Shown here in pieces: positions 46,684-54,758 of a stretch of 64,000 nucleotides of DNA. Below the pieces are notes generated by a model. The model searched no databases. It was given only the letters and a program-made list of their open reading frames with translations, and was not told the origin of the DNA. Position 1 is the stretch's first letter. The number at the start of each line of letters is the position of its first letter. Source of the stretch: Corynebacterium sp. Lineage in GTDB: Bacteria > Actinomycetota > Actinomycetes > Mycobacteriales > Mycobacteriaceae. The stretch spans positions 62,001 through 126,000 of the forward strand of contig NZ_JAUNLP010000007.1 of the NCBI RefSeq assembly GCF_030532195.1, in the 5' to 3' direction. Both the position numbers and the translations under genes were made by a program.

Positions 46684-47613
46684 GTGAATTCGGCTGTTAG
46701 GACTTCGCTTTCTCGACCAGGAGCAACGTTAAACGTGCTGCGCTGGGCCCCGGAAAATGACAAGGGCGCACCTGTCACGCCAAAGGGCGTGGTTCAGATT
46801 GTTCACGGGATGGCCGAATACGCCAACCGCTACGCGCACTTTGCGGAGTACCTGGTCTCTCAGGGCTACGCCGTTGTTGCGCATGACCACCGTGGCCACG
46901 GATTGACGAAGACCGACGCGGGCATTCAGGGTTTCTTCGCAGACTACGGCGGCTGGAACCTTATTCTCGAGGACCTGCATGCGGTTCGTCAGCTCGTCGA
47001 TAGGGAATTCGCCGGCAGCAGGCACTTCATGCTGGGCCATTCCATGGGGTCACTTCTAACCCGCAATTACATTGCCAAGTATGGCGAGGGGCTGGCAGGT
47101 GCCATCATTATGGGTACCGTGCCGGGGCCGGGTGCTAAGGGGGATGCGGGGCTGAAGATTGCACAGTTGCTGGCCAAGTTCCGTCCCACCGCGCCGGGCA
47201 AGCTGCTCAACACGTTGAGCTTCGCCGATTTCAACAAGGGCTTTGAACACCGCACAAACTTTGATTGGCTCTCTCGGGACCATAAGGTCGTCGATGCCTA
47301 TATCGCCGACGACAAGTGTGGTTTTGTTCCCACCAATGCCTTTTTCCGCGACCTTCTCGTCGGCACGCACTACGTCAACACACCTGAAGCGTATGAGAAA
47401 GCGCCGGATGAGCTGCCACTTTTCGTGGTCTCCGGTGCGGTTGATCCGGCGGGTGGTACTGCCTGTGTGGCCGAGGTTGTGGGCAAGTACCTGAACGCGG
47501 GCAAGACGGATGTGCGTTTCAAGGTCTACCCGGATGCGCGGCATGAGATTCTCAATGAGCTGAATAAGGATGAGGTCTACGCCGATATTGCCGCGTGGCT
47601 CGAAGCACACTGA
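46684..47613 (+). CDS. Alpha/beta-hydrolase, monoacylglycerol lipase-like
   Basis: 309 aa of the serine aminopeptidase S33/lysophospholipase family: oxyanion VQIVHGMAEYANRYAHFA, DHRGHG, nucleophile GHSMGS, acid region SGAVDPAGG, and His in YPDARHEI. Mycobacterial MGLL homologues cleave monoacylglycerols. GTG 46684 has a well-spaced GAAAGG; GTG 46675 is in frame upstream but overlaps that site. Confidence 0.88.
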   Translation: MNSAVRTSLSRPGATLNVLRWAPENDKGAPVTPKGVVQIVHGMAEYANRYAHFAEYLVSQGYAVVAHDHRGHGLTKTDAGIQGFFADYGGWNLILEDLHAVRQLVDREFAGSRHFMLGHSMGSLLTRNYIAKYGEGLAGAIIMGTVPGPGAKGDAGLKIAQLLAKFRPTAPGKLLNTLSFADFNKGFEHRTNFDWLSRDHKVVDAYIADDKCGFVPTNAFFRDLLVGTHYVNTPEAYEKAPDELPLFVVSGAVDPAGGTACVAEVVGKYLNAGKTDVRFKVYPDARHEILNELNKDEVYADIAAWLEAH

Positions 47614-47622
47614 GCGGCAGGA

Positions 47623-47640
47623 TTAGCGCATCTGCGCTAA
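47623..47640. promoter_or_regulatory. Perfect 18-bp palindrome
   Basis: TTAGCGCATCTGCGCTAA (8-2-8) lies 10 bp after the hydrolase stop and 113 bp before the VWA gene. No T run follows, so it looks more like an operator than a terminator. Confidence 0.5.
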
Positions 47641-47717
47641 GGGTATTGGGTGAAGCGCTGATTGCAGTGCTAAGTGGTTTCTGCGCTTCCACTGCGGCCA
47701 TACTTTTGTCATGTTAA

Positions 47718-47745
47718 GTTCCTTTTAAGCTGGATGAAAAGGAAC
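47718..47745 (+). promoter_or_regulatory. Hairpin covering the ribosome binding site of the VWA gene
   Basis: GTTCCTTTT (47718-47726) is perfectly complementary to AAAAGGAAC (47737-47745), loop 10 nt. The 3' arm contains the AAAAGGAA ribosome binding site, 7-8 nt before ATG 47753. In RNA the stem would hide the site and lower translation unless opened. Confidence 0.65.
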
Positions 47746-47752
47746 CGACCAC

Positions 47753-49777
47753 ATGAATTTCAGAAGAGAATTGTCCGCGGTCGTGCTCACCATCTCCATG
47801 CTGCTGACTCTCGCATGCTCATTTGTGGGACTCACCGCAGGGCGTGCGCAGGCGCAGGAGGCTGCGAGCACAATCCCGCCAACCATGGTGATCTTGGACG
47901 CGTCAGGGTCGATGCTTGCCGACGATGCGGGTGGCCAAACCCGTATGGATGCAGCGAAGGCCGCTACGAGTAAGTTCGCTGGCACTGTGGCAGAGGAGTC
48001 CTCGGTGGGACTCATGGCCTACGGCACCGAGGTTGGAAATTCTCCGGAGGAGCGAGAGGCTGGTTGCCAAGACATCACCACGTTGCTCCCTGTCGGTGCC
48101 GGGAATGCGGGGAAGATTCCCGGTGAAGTAGACAAGGTGCAGGCCTCCGGTCATACCCCAATGGGCCCGGCGCTGCGTCAGGCTGCCGAAGAGCTGCCGA
48201 AGGAAGGTCCGCGCTCAATCGTGCTGGTCTCCGACGGTGAGGACACATGTGCACCACCGCCGGTGTGCGAGGTGGCCAAGGAACTCAAGCAACAGGGCAT
48301 TGACCTGGTTATCAACACTGTTGGTTTCCTGGTGGACCCAGCAGCGCGCGCCGAACTGCAGTGCATCGCAGAAGCCGGAGGTGGCCAGTACCTGGATGCC
48401 CAGGATTCCGATTCGCTGGCAGATTCCATGAAGACACTGGCTACTCGCACTGCGCGCACGGCACAAACCAGTGCGGCAGAAATCCAAGGCGGCGACTCAC
48501 CGACAAGCGCCACGCAGGTGCCTGCCGACGTGGAAACGTTCTCGACCAAGTTGCGCGAAAAGGTACCGGAAGATCAGCGCAGCATCAACAACCTCGAAGG
48601 AGACGGCGCCGAGTATTTCTCAGTTCCGTATGCCGCAGGTGAACGGGTCACCGTCAGTGCCGCAACAGTGCCGGGTGCCACATCCGGATCGACCCTGATG
48701 GACGCCGATGTGGGCAATTTCAGTCTGGAAATTCACTTGGACGATGCCAATTGCTTCCTCACCAATGATTTCGGCAACGGCATTCTCGACGCCAACGGTC
48801 CCTTCTTCGCATCGATTACAACCAAGCAGGCCAAGGGCAACTGCAAACCAGGTGAGCTGGTGTTCTCAGTAACGCGCGAAGGCGGCCCCTTTAAGGGCAA
48901 AGAAATCCCGACAGACGTAACGATCAAGCGCTTTGCGCAGGAAGACCTGGAAGGTGTGCCGGAGGCTTTCTCATCTGATGACAAAAGCCTGGACACTCCA
49001 CCAGCCACGCCGAAGCCGGAGGATGCCAAGAAGGTAACCCCAGGTACGTGGTTCGATGATGCCACGGAGCTCTCCGCCGACGGCATCGACAGTGTCACGG
49101 CAGACATCGTTCCTGGTGAGACGCATGTTTACAAGATCAAATCCGATTATGGGCAGCAGCTCCGTGGCGCGGTCAAACTCCTCGACGTGCCAGAGGACTT
49201 GGAGTTGGGCAATGTCTCTGGGCTGGATATCACGACGCTGAACTCGGCACGCCAAGTCGCAGGTGAGGATGAAAACCGGTCGGTAAACGAGCATTTGATT
49301 GGAGAGGAGACAACTTTCGGCAACGCAGCCCGCATTAATTACCGAAACCTCGCCACTGAGGATGACGATCTCCCAGACGATTACAATGCCCGAAAAGCCT
49401 GGCTCGATGGTGAGCAGTACATCGTTGTGTTCTTCAATGACAGCTGGGGAGCTGGTGAATCTCGGGATGTCTCCGAGGACCAAAACGTGCCGATTACCTA
49501 CCAGCTCACCACCGAGTTGGCAGGGGAGAAGATTCCTGGGCCAGCCTTTGGCCAAGTCACGCACAGGACACCGAGCGAAAAGTCCTCCACAAGTGCCCAG
49601 GAAAAACCCGCGAACCAGGCAGACAAGACCGACGATGCCAAGGACGCTGAAACCAACCAGGCCAGCGATATCGGCTCCTTCTTTGAGGACATCAACATGC
49701 TGTGGCTGTCCATCGGAGCAATATTTCTAGCGGTGATTGTGGGCGTGATTATCGCGGTGAGCCGTCAGTCTCGCTAG
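47753..49777 (+). CDS. Secreted/membrane-anchored von Willebrand factor A domain protein
   Basis: 674 aa. Signal peptide with probable cleavage after AQA (about 35); a VWA domain (about 40-235) with the MIDAS motif DASGS (49-53) for divalent metal; a ~400-residue extracellular region of unknown fold; a Thr/Asp/Lys-rich spacer; a C-terminal transmembrane helix (about 649-669) and short basic tail. The protein should sit on the outer face of the membrane and bind a protein partner or cell-wall component through the VWA domain. Genes for assembly ATPases (MoxR) are not adjacent. Confidence 0.88.
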   Translation: MNFRRELSAVVLTISMLLTLACSFVGLTAGRAQAQEAASTIPPTMVILDASGSMLADDAGGQTRMDAAKAATSKFAGTVAEESSVGLMAYGTEVGNSPEEREAGCQDITTLLPVGAGNAGKIPGEVDKVQASGHTPMGPALRQAAEELPKEGPRSIVLVSDGEDTCAPPPVCEVAKELKQQGIDLVINTVGFLVDPAARAELQCIAEAGGGQYLDAQDSDSLADSMKTLATRTARTAQTSAAEIQGGDSPTSATQVPADVETFSTKLREKVPEDQRSINNLEGDGAEYFSVPYAAGERVTVSAATVPGATSGSTLMDADVGNFSLEIHLDDANCFLTNDFGNGILDANGPFFASITTKQAKGNCKPGELVFSVTREGGPFKGKEIPTDVTIKRFAQEDLEGVPEAFSSDDKSLDTPPATPKPEDAKKVTPGTWFDDATELSADGIDSVTADIVPGETHVYKIKSDYGQQLRGAVKLLDVPEDLELGNVSGLDITTLNSARQVAGEDENRSVNEHLIGEETTFGNAARINYRNLATEDDDLPDDYNARKAWLDGEQYIVVFFNDSWGAGESRDVSEDQNVPITYQLTTELAGEKIPGPAFGQVTHRTPSEKSSTSAQEKPANQADKTDDAKDAETNQASDIGSFFEDINMLWLSIGAIFLAVIVGVIIAVSRQSR

Positions 49778-49794
49778 CGTTTAAGATTGATGGC

Positions 49795-50217
49795 ATGGCA
49801 ACAGAATTCTTCCCATACATATCTTTTCCCGGTAATGGACGCGAAGCGCTGACGTATTACCAGTCCATCTTCGGCGGGGAACTGCATCTTCAGGATTACC
49901 CTGAAGTCGCGGACGGCCAGCCCAATCCCTTTCCGTTTACGCCGCCGAAGGACGCGCTGGCGCACGGCCTTCTCGATGCCGGTTGGCTGCGCATCACAGG
50001 CGGCGATGGCATCGGCGAACAATTGCCTGGGCTGGACAACGAGGTCTACTCGTTCATGATTCAGTGCAGCAGTGTCGCTGAAGCTGAAGACTTGATTAAC
50101 AAGTTCCTCGCCGCCGGTGCCACGCAGGCGATGCCATTTGCTAAAGCACCGTGGGGTTCGCATTACGGCCAGGTCAAGGATCCGTTCGGCGTGCTGTGGG
50201 CGTTTAACGCCGAGTAG
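49795..50217 (+). CDS. VOC family protein (PhnB/glyoxalase-like)
   Basis: 140 aa vicinal-oxygen-chelate fold, PhnB type: FPYISFPGNGREALTYYQSIFGGEL and a C-terminal AKAPWGSHYGQVKDPFGVLWAFN. Substrate unknown. -10-like TAAGAT ends 7 nt before the ATG (leaderless). Confidence 0.85.
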   Translation: MATEFFPYISFPGNGREALTYYQSIFGGELHLQDYPEVADGQPNPFPFTPPKDALAHGLLDAGWLRITGGDGIGEQLPGLDNEVYSFMIQCSSVAEAEDLINKFLAAGATQAMPFAKAPWGSHYGQVKDPFGVLWAFNAE

Positions 50218-50220
50218 ACG

Positions 50221-50937
50221 CTACAACGTCCAGTACACGCCGAATCGGTCGGGCTGAGGCTTGACGACGGCCCCAGCGCCCTCAGCTACCTCAGCGTCGG
50301 TGAGGCCCAGCGCTTCGCGGGCACTGTCCAGCTCCTGATCAGAATCGGCAGCTAGATGCATGGCGACACCATCACCGAAGGTGAACTTGTGCATGCCAGG
50401 AGAATCCAGAGTCATGAAGTTACCTGCTCCGAACAGGGTGTTGTACACCTCGGTTGCGGCCTGTGCCTGCGGCTCATCGCCGGTCCACATGAAGTAGGGG
50501 ATAACGCTGGGGCCAGTGGCCTTATCACCAGCGGCCTTGTCGCCTGCGCCGCCATCGGCGCTGCCGCCAAGCGACGGGTCAATCATCATCTGCCAATTGA
50601 CACCATTGCCGTCGGCCATCCAGCCAAACAGCGGTGAGAAGTCGTAGCCAGTCAGTGGCATGAGTGCACCACCGTTACCGATGGCATCGTCACCGCCCAT
50701 CAGGTGCTCCCACAGGCTGCGCAGCTGATTTTCCTGGCCCGGGGCAAACCGCACCATGAAGGACACTGCCGGAGTCAGCTGACGTTCCGCATCCTCAATG
50801 AGCTCGAAGTCCATGCCACCGATGTTGAGTTCGGTGGAGTTGGACTTGATTGTGGAGTTGAAAGCAACGGCGTAAAACCGCGCAGCGGCGCGGGGATCGT
50901 CGTTAAGCGCAATTACGGACGAGATAGAAAGCGTCAT
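50221..50937 (-). CDS. VOC family protein, two-domain PhnB-like
   Basis: 238 aa with two VOC half-domains (ALNDDPRAAARFYAVAFN... and VIPYFMWTGDEPQAQAATEVYNTLF) joined by an Ala/Gly/Asp linker. Substrate unknown. ATG 50937 chosen, because the longer frame runs into the neighbouring FMN reductase gene. Confidence 0.82.
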   Translation of the reverse strand: MTLSISSVIALNDDPRAAARFYAVAFNSTIKSNSTELNIGGMDFELIEDAERQLTPAVSFMVRFAPGQENQLRSLWEHLMGGDDAIGNGGALMPLTGYDFSPLFGWMADGNGVNWQMMIDPSLGGSADGGAGDKAAGDKATGPSVIPYFMWTGDEPQAQAATEVYNTLFGAGNFMTLDSPGMHKFTFGDGVAMHLAADSDQELDSAREALGLTDAEVAEGAGAVVKPQPDRFGVYWTL

Positions 50938-50962
50938 GTCGATTAAGCCTAATGTCGGGAAC

Positions 50963-51556
50963 TTAACCTCGCAGAGGGCGCAGCGTGCGGTCCCATTCAG
51001 CGAGGTCGTTGAGGGCGTTGGTGGCGGATTGGTTTTCGATGTCGGTGGCGTGGAAGCCGGCCTCATCGATGCGCTGGAAGTGGAACGGAATGGTCACGGC
51101 ATTGGGCGTGATCTTCATACCCAACGCGCCAAGCACTGATTGCAGGTGCTCGGCGGCGCGAATACCTGCGGAAATGCCGCCATAACTGACGATGCTCGCG
51201 GGCTTGTTGCCCCACTCGACGGATAGATAGTCGATGGCATTTTTCAGCGATGCCGGGATGGAGTGGTTGTACTCGGCAGTCATAAAAATAAACGCATCCT
51301 GGGCGGCAACCTGCTGTGACCAGGCCTTGGTGTGGTCATGCTCGTAGCGCTGCAGGCGAGGGTGATGGGGTTCGTCGAAAAGCGGCAGATTGATTTCAGC
51401 AAGATCGAGGACGGTGACGTCGAAGCGGCCATCGTTTTCCAGGTGCGTGAGTAGCCACTGGCTGATAGGTGCGCTGAGGCGGCCTGGGCGGGTCGTGCCG
51501 ACGATGAGGCCGAGGCGAATCTTGTCCTGCTGATCATCCAGCTGAGTGCTGCTCAT
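50963..51556 (-). CDS. NADPH-dependent FMN reductase family protein
   Basis: 197 aa flavodoxin-like: phosphate loop LIVGTTRPGRLSAPIS and FMN region TAEYNHSIPASLKNAIDYL. Likely quinone or azo/chromate-type reductase activity from the family; no substrate evidence. Ribosome binding site AAAGGA before ATG 51556. Confidence 0.9.
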   Translation of the reverse strand: MSSTQLDDQQDKIRLGLIVGTTRPGRLSAPISQWLLTHLENDGRFDVTVLDLAEINLPLFDEPHHPRLQRYEHDHTKAWSQQVAAQDAFIFMTAEYNHSIPASLKNAIDYLSVEWGNKPASIVSYGGISAGIRAAEHLQSVLGALGMKITPNAVTIPFHFQRIDEAGFHATDIENQSATNALNDLAEWDRTLRPLRG

Positions 51557-51965
51557 GTAATTAGTCCTTTATTTCCATATCAGTTGAGTTCGTAGAGTAT
51601 TACAACGCAAGATTGATGACGTGTCAATCAATGGTGTAAAGTCCAAGCTCATTAGGACTGACTGGTGCGATGAGTTGCGGGCTTTCGACGTCATCTCAAA
51701 GACAAGCGTTCCCCGCGACCGGTAACTTTGCTCTCACGGCCAGCTCCGACGGATTTATCAACGGCCGAATTTTTCCGTTGCGGGCCGCGGAAATCGTCGG
51801 CGCGTTCATAGTGATGCTCACGAACGCATTGACACCCGACGCTGACGCGCTTGACGACGTCACCATGGAGACAATCCCGATTGCGAAATTTGCACACCTC
51901 TAATGCGTGTGGCCAATTACGGGCGGATTCGGAATGCTCGTGACTAACATTTAATAGACATGCAC
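51557..51965. other. Intergenic region with a doubtful 77-codon frame
   Basis: A plus-strand frame at 51670-51903 (MSCGLSTSSQRQAFPATGNF...) has fairly GC-rich third positions but no recognisable product and a distant AGGAC ribosome binding site; a real gene is possible at about 0.3. TTGA-N7-TCAA at about 51612-51626 is an operator-like dyad near the reductase promoter. Confidence 0.35.
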
Positions 51966-51998
51966 AAGGGCCGGTTGAAAACTTTTCAACCGGTCCTT
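51966..51998. terminator. Terminator hairpin downstream of the small minus-strand gene
   Basis: AAGGGCCGGTTGAAAA and TTTTCAACCGGTCCTT form a 16-bp stem with one mismatch and almost no loop in DNA. It probably ends the small gene at 52039-52179 and possibly transcripts from the left. Confidence 0.75.
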
Positions 51999-52038
51999 GT
52001 TTCTACAGGTAATGCGAAGTGCACAAATACTGTGCGCC

Positions 52039-52179
52039 TTATGCATCCTTCTTGCGCTCGAGTTCAATCAATTCGGTCAATGCGGCAATCACCTTGTCAG
52101 CTTTTCCGTCCAGTTCACCAAGGAGATTTTCAATTTCAGTGAGCTTGTTCAGCTGGAGAGTCTCAACATCCATATCCAT
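52039..52179 (-). CDS. Small acidic coiled-coil protein, unknown function
   Basis: 46 aa from ATG 52179: MDMDVETLQLNKLTEIENLL, then a heptad-like helix ending ELIELERKKDA. Leu/Ile at a/d positions suggest a coiled coil. AAAGGG lies upstream of the start, and terminators lie on both sides, so this is a monocistronic small gene. The frame extends upstream to 52296 but runs into the terminator at 52282-52313. Confidence 0.6.
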   Translation of the reverse strand: MDMDVETLQLNKLTEIENLLGELDGKADKVIAALTELIELERKKDA

Positions 52180-52281
52180 TTGAAATCTGACCCTTTCCGT
52201 GCAGAATGCCGATACCTTGTCGGCACTCTTATTATAACTCGCAATAACTGTGTATGGCAGAGGCAATTTGCGCTGGAACGA

Positions 52282-52313
52282 AAAAGACCGCGTCACCTCT
52301 GACGCGGTCTTTT
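52282..52313. terminator. Strong terminator after the htdX-fabG4-fadA2 operon
   Basis: A perfect 14-bp stem AAAAGACCGCGTCA/TGACGCGGTCTTTT with a 4-nt loop and T run on both strands. Confidence 0.93.
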
Positions 52314-52376
52314 AATTGACAGCTTTTAGCTACCTGAAAAGGCGTAATAAAAGCGTATTTGCTACTTCATCGTGTC

Positions 52377-53297
52377 TTACTTCAATGGACGTACGGTGCC
52401 GTTGAAGTGCGGGCGCTTCTTCTTGCGATCCCAGGCGACGATGTCAATGGCACCTGGAGTATCAGCGCCGCGAGTCAGTGCGACATTGATGGTGGTCGGC
52501 AGTACAACTGGGGCGCCGAAAGAGATCTTGAACTCGTAGGGCTGACCCGGTAGCAAATCCGACTCTGCCAGAGCGCGGGAAGCGGTGTACATGCCGTGCG
52601 CGATGGCAGACGGCATTCCCAGAGCTTTAGCGGAAACCGAGGTGATGTGGATTGGGTTCCAGTCACCCGAAACCTTCGCCCACTTGCGGCCGGTGTTACC
52701 AGCCAGCTTCCACTGAGCAGTTGGGAACGGAACCTTGAACGGCTCGCGCTTGATGGTCTCAGCGCCGGACTTGATGGCCTCACGCTTAGCCTGGACTTCT
52801 TCGAAGCCCTCAGCTTCCTTCAGTCGGACACCCTTTGCAAGGTAAACCGATTCTTCCTCGACCAGGGTGGCGCCGGACTCGGACGAGGTCACGGTCGAAG
52901 CGAGCACAACTTCAGTACCCGAGCGGTGTGCGCGGAAAGCCGCGGCCTTAACCGTGATGTCGACCTTTCCGCCGAGAGTGATGGGGGAGAGCTCGCGGTA
53001 CGTGTTCTCGGTGTGAACCAAGCCCATCATTGGCAGCGGAAAGTCATCCGCGGCCATCAGTTCCATCTGAATAGGCATAATCAGCGCGTGGATGTGGCCG
53101 AAGAAGGCGTACTCGGACTTCGCGGCGCCGACTACATCACGGAAATCCTGGTCGCGGTCAGCGTCAACGGTCACACCACGGACTGCCAGCTCATCGACCT
53201 TGATGTCAATCGAGGTCGGGCGCTTTTTGGCCGAACCTGCGGCTGCCTTGGCGTAGAGCGGAAGCAGATTGGGAATGGCATCCAGGGTCTTAGCCAT
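52377..53297 (-). CDS. htdX: (R)-3-hydroxyacyl dehydratase, HtdX-like (MaoC domain)
   Basis: 306 aa. The hydratase-2 signature is SGDWNPIHITSVSAKALGMPSAIAHGMYT with the catalytic Asp and His; the N-terminal half is a second, motif-less hotdog. Gene order FadA2-FabG4-HtdX matches the M. tuberculosis Rv0243-Rv0242c-Rv0241c set, as I recall. Would dehydrate 3-hydroxyacyl intermediates in fatty-acid turnover or elongation. Ortholog name by context. Confidence 0.85.
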   Translation of the reverse strand: MAKTLDAIPNLLPLYAKAAAGSAKKRPTSIDIKVDELAVRGVTVDADRDQDFRDVVGAAKSEYAFFGHIHALIMPIQMELMAADDFPLPMMGLVHTENTYRELSPITLGGKVDITVKAAAFRAHRSGTEVVLASTVTSSESGATLVEEESVYLAKGVRLKEAEGFEEVQAKREAIKSGAETIKREPFKVPFPTAQWKLAGNTGRKWAKVSGDWNPIHITSVSAKALGMPSAIAHGMYTASRALAESDLLPGQPYEFKISFGAPVVLPTTINVALTRGADTPGAIDIVAWDRKKKRPHFNGTVRPLK

Positions 53298-53351
53298 ATG
53301 TTTTCCTCTTTCCTCCTTGTCGGAATTCCTGGTGCAAAGCGTTAGCTCTGC

Positions 53352-54710
53352 TTAGGCACCGACGATGTTCTGGCCACAGACGCGCAGGACGTGTCCGTTG
53401 ACGCCGAGAGCGCGGTCGGAAACCAGGAAGGCAATGGCCTGAGCAACGTCGCCTGGCTGACCACCCTGCTGCAGAGAGTTGACGCGGCGAGCAACCTGAC
53501 GGTTCATGAACGGAATAGCAGCGGTCATGTCGGTCTCGATGAAGCCCGGAGCCACAGCGTTGATGTTGCCACCGCGCTTTGCGAACTCCTCAGCGTAAGC
53601 CTCGACGACTGCGATAACGCCGGCCTTGGAAGTGGCGTAGTTGGTCTGTCCGCGGTTACCGGCAATACCGGAAGTCGATGCCATGGTGGCAACTCGCGGA
53701 GCCTTCTGGAAAGCCTTGTGCTTGAGCAGTTGCTCGTTCATCTTCAGCTGGGACTCAATGTTGACGGCGATGACCGAACCCCACTTGGCGTCATCCATGT
53801 TGGCGAACATCTTATCGCGGGTGATACCGGCATTGTGGATGACGATGTCCAGGCGGCCATAGCGCTTGATTGCTGCATCGGCGATGTTGTTACCGGCGTC
53901 ATCAGCTGTGATGTCCTGCTGGAGGGCCAGGCCACCGAGCTCGTTGGCGACCTTGGACAGTGCCTCGCCAGCCTGCGGAACGTCGATGACGATGACCTCT
54001 GCGCCGTCAGCCTTGAGCTGGCGCGCAATAGCAGCACCGATGCCGCGAGCCGAACCGGTGACAGCGGCAACCTTGCCAGCCAGTGGCTTGTCCCAGTCCG
54101 CCGGAATTTCACCAGCGTCGGAAGTGACGCGCAGGAATTGGCCGTCGATGAATGCGGAACGGCCCGAGAGGAAGAAGTGCAGGGATGAGATGACCGACGG
54201 AGCGGTGACGGAAACACCCGGAGCAACCAGGACTCCGTTGGCGGTGGAGCCACCGCGGACTTCGTGGCCGAGGGAGCGGATTAGGCCTTCGACGCCACCG
54301 GCAACGGCGTTTTCAGCAATTTCAGCTGCGGATGCGTTGTGGTGGGAGTCCTTCGCACGGGAGATGGAAATGATACGACCGGTCTTGTCCAGCTGGCGCA
54401 TGTGCTTAGCGGCAGCCATAACCGGACCCTGCAGCTCGGCAGGACGCTTAGCCTCGGTGAGAACCAGGATGATAGCGCCGATTTTGTCATCGGCAGCGCT
54501 GCCACGACGAACCTGCAGGCCCCACTCGGTGAGCTGGTCTGCGATGGCGTCGGCGTCGGCACCTTCACCGGTGACGAGGACCTTGTCATTGTTCAGCAGC
54601 GGAGCGCCCGGCTTGTAGCGGCGCAGGTACGGCGGCTGTGGCAGGCCGGCTGCCTTAGCCAGCCCAGTGAGCGGACCACCGTTGACGAGTTCCTGGTACT
54701 TATCGGTCAT
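53352..54710 (-). CDS. fabG4: 3-oxoacyl reductase FabG4-like (high-molecular-weight SDR)
   Basis: 452 aa, the length of the unusual FabG4 type. The N-terminal ~200 residues form a flavodoxin-like, catalytically inert domain; the C-terminal SDR has AAVTGSARGIGAAIARQL, NAGITRDKMFANM, catalytic Ser (STSGIAGNRGQ) and YATSK (Tyr, Lys). Known FabG4 uses NADH on CoA substrates. Lies 54 bp from htdX and 48 bp from fadA2, same strand. Confidence 0.9.
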   Translation of the reverse strand: MTDKYQELVNGGPLTGLAKAAGLPQPPYLRRYKPGAPLLNNDKVLVTGEGADADAIADQLTEWGLQVRRGSAADDKIGAIILVLTEAKRPAELQGPVMAAAKHMRQLDKTGRIISISRAKDSHHNASAAEIAENAVAGGVEGLIRSLGHEVRGGSTANGVLVAPGVSVTAPSVISSLHFFLSGRSAFIDGQFLRVTSDAGEIPADWDKPLAGKVAAVTGSARGIGAAIARQLKADGAEVIVIDVPQAGEALSKVANELGGLALQQDITADDAGNNIADAAIKRYGRLDIVIHNAGITRDKMFANMDDAKWGSVIAVNIESQLKMNEQLLKHKAFQKAPRVATMASTSGIAGNRGQTNYATSKAGVIAVVEAYAEEFAKRGGNINAVAPGFIETDMTAAIPFMNRQVARRVNSLQQGGQPGDVAQAIAFLVSDRALGVNGHVLRVCGQNIVGA

Positions 54711-54758
54711 AGGGAAAATCTCCTTGTAAGTAAATGTGTCTTTTTCGGTGATGCGCTA

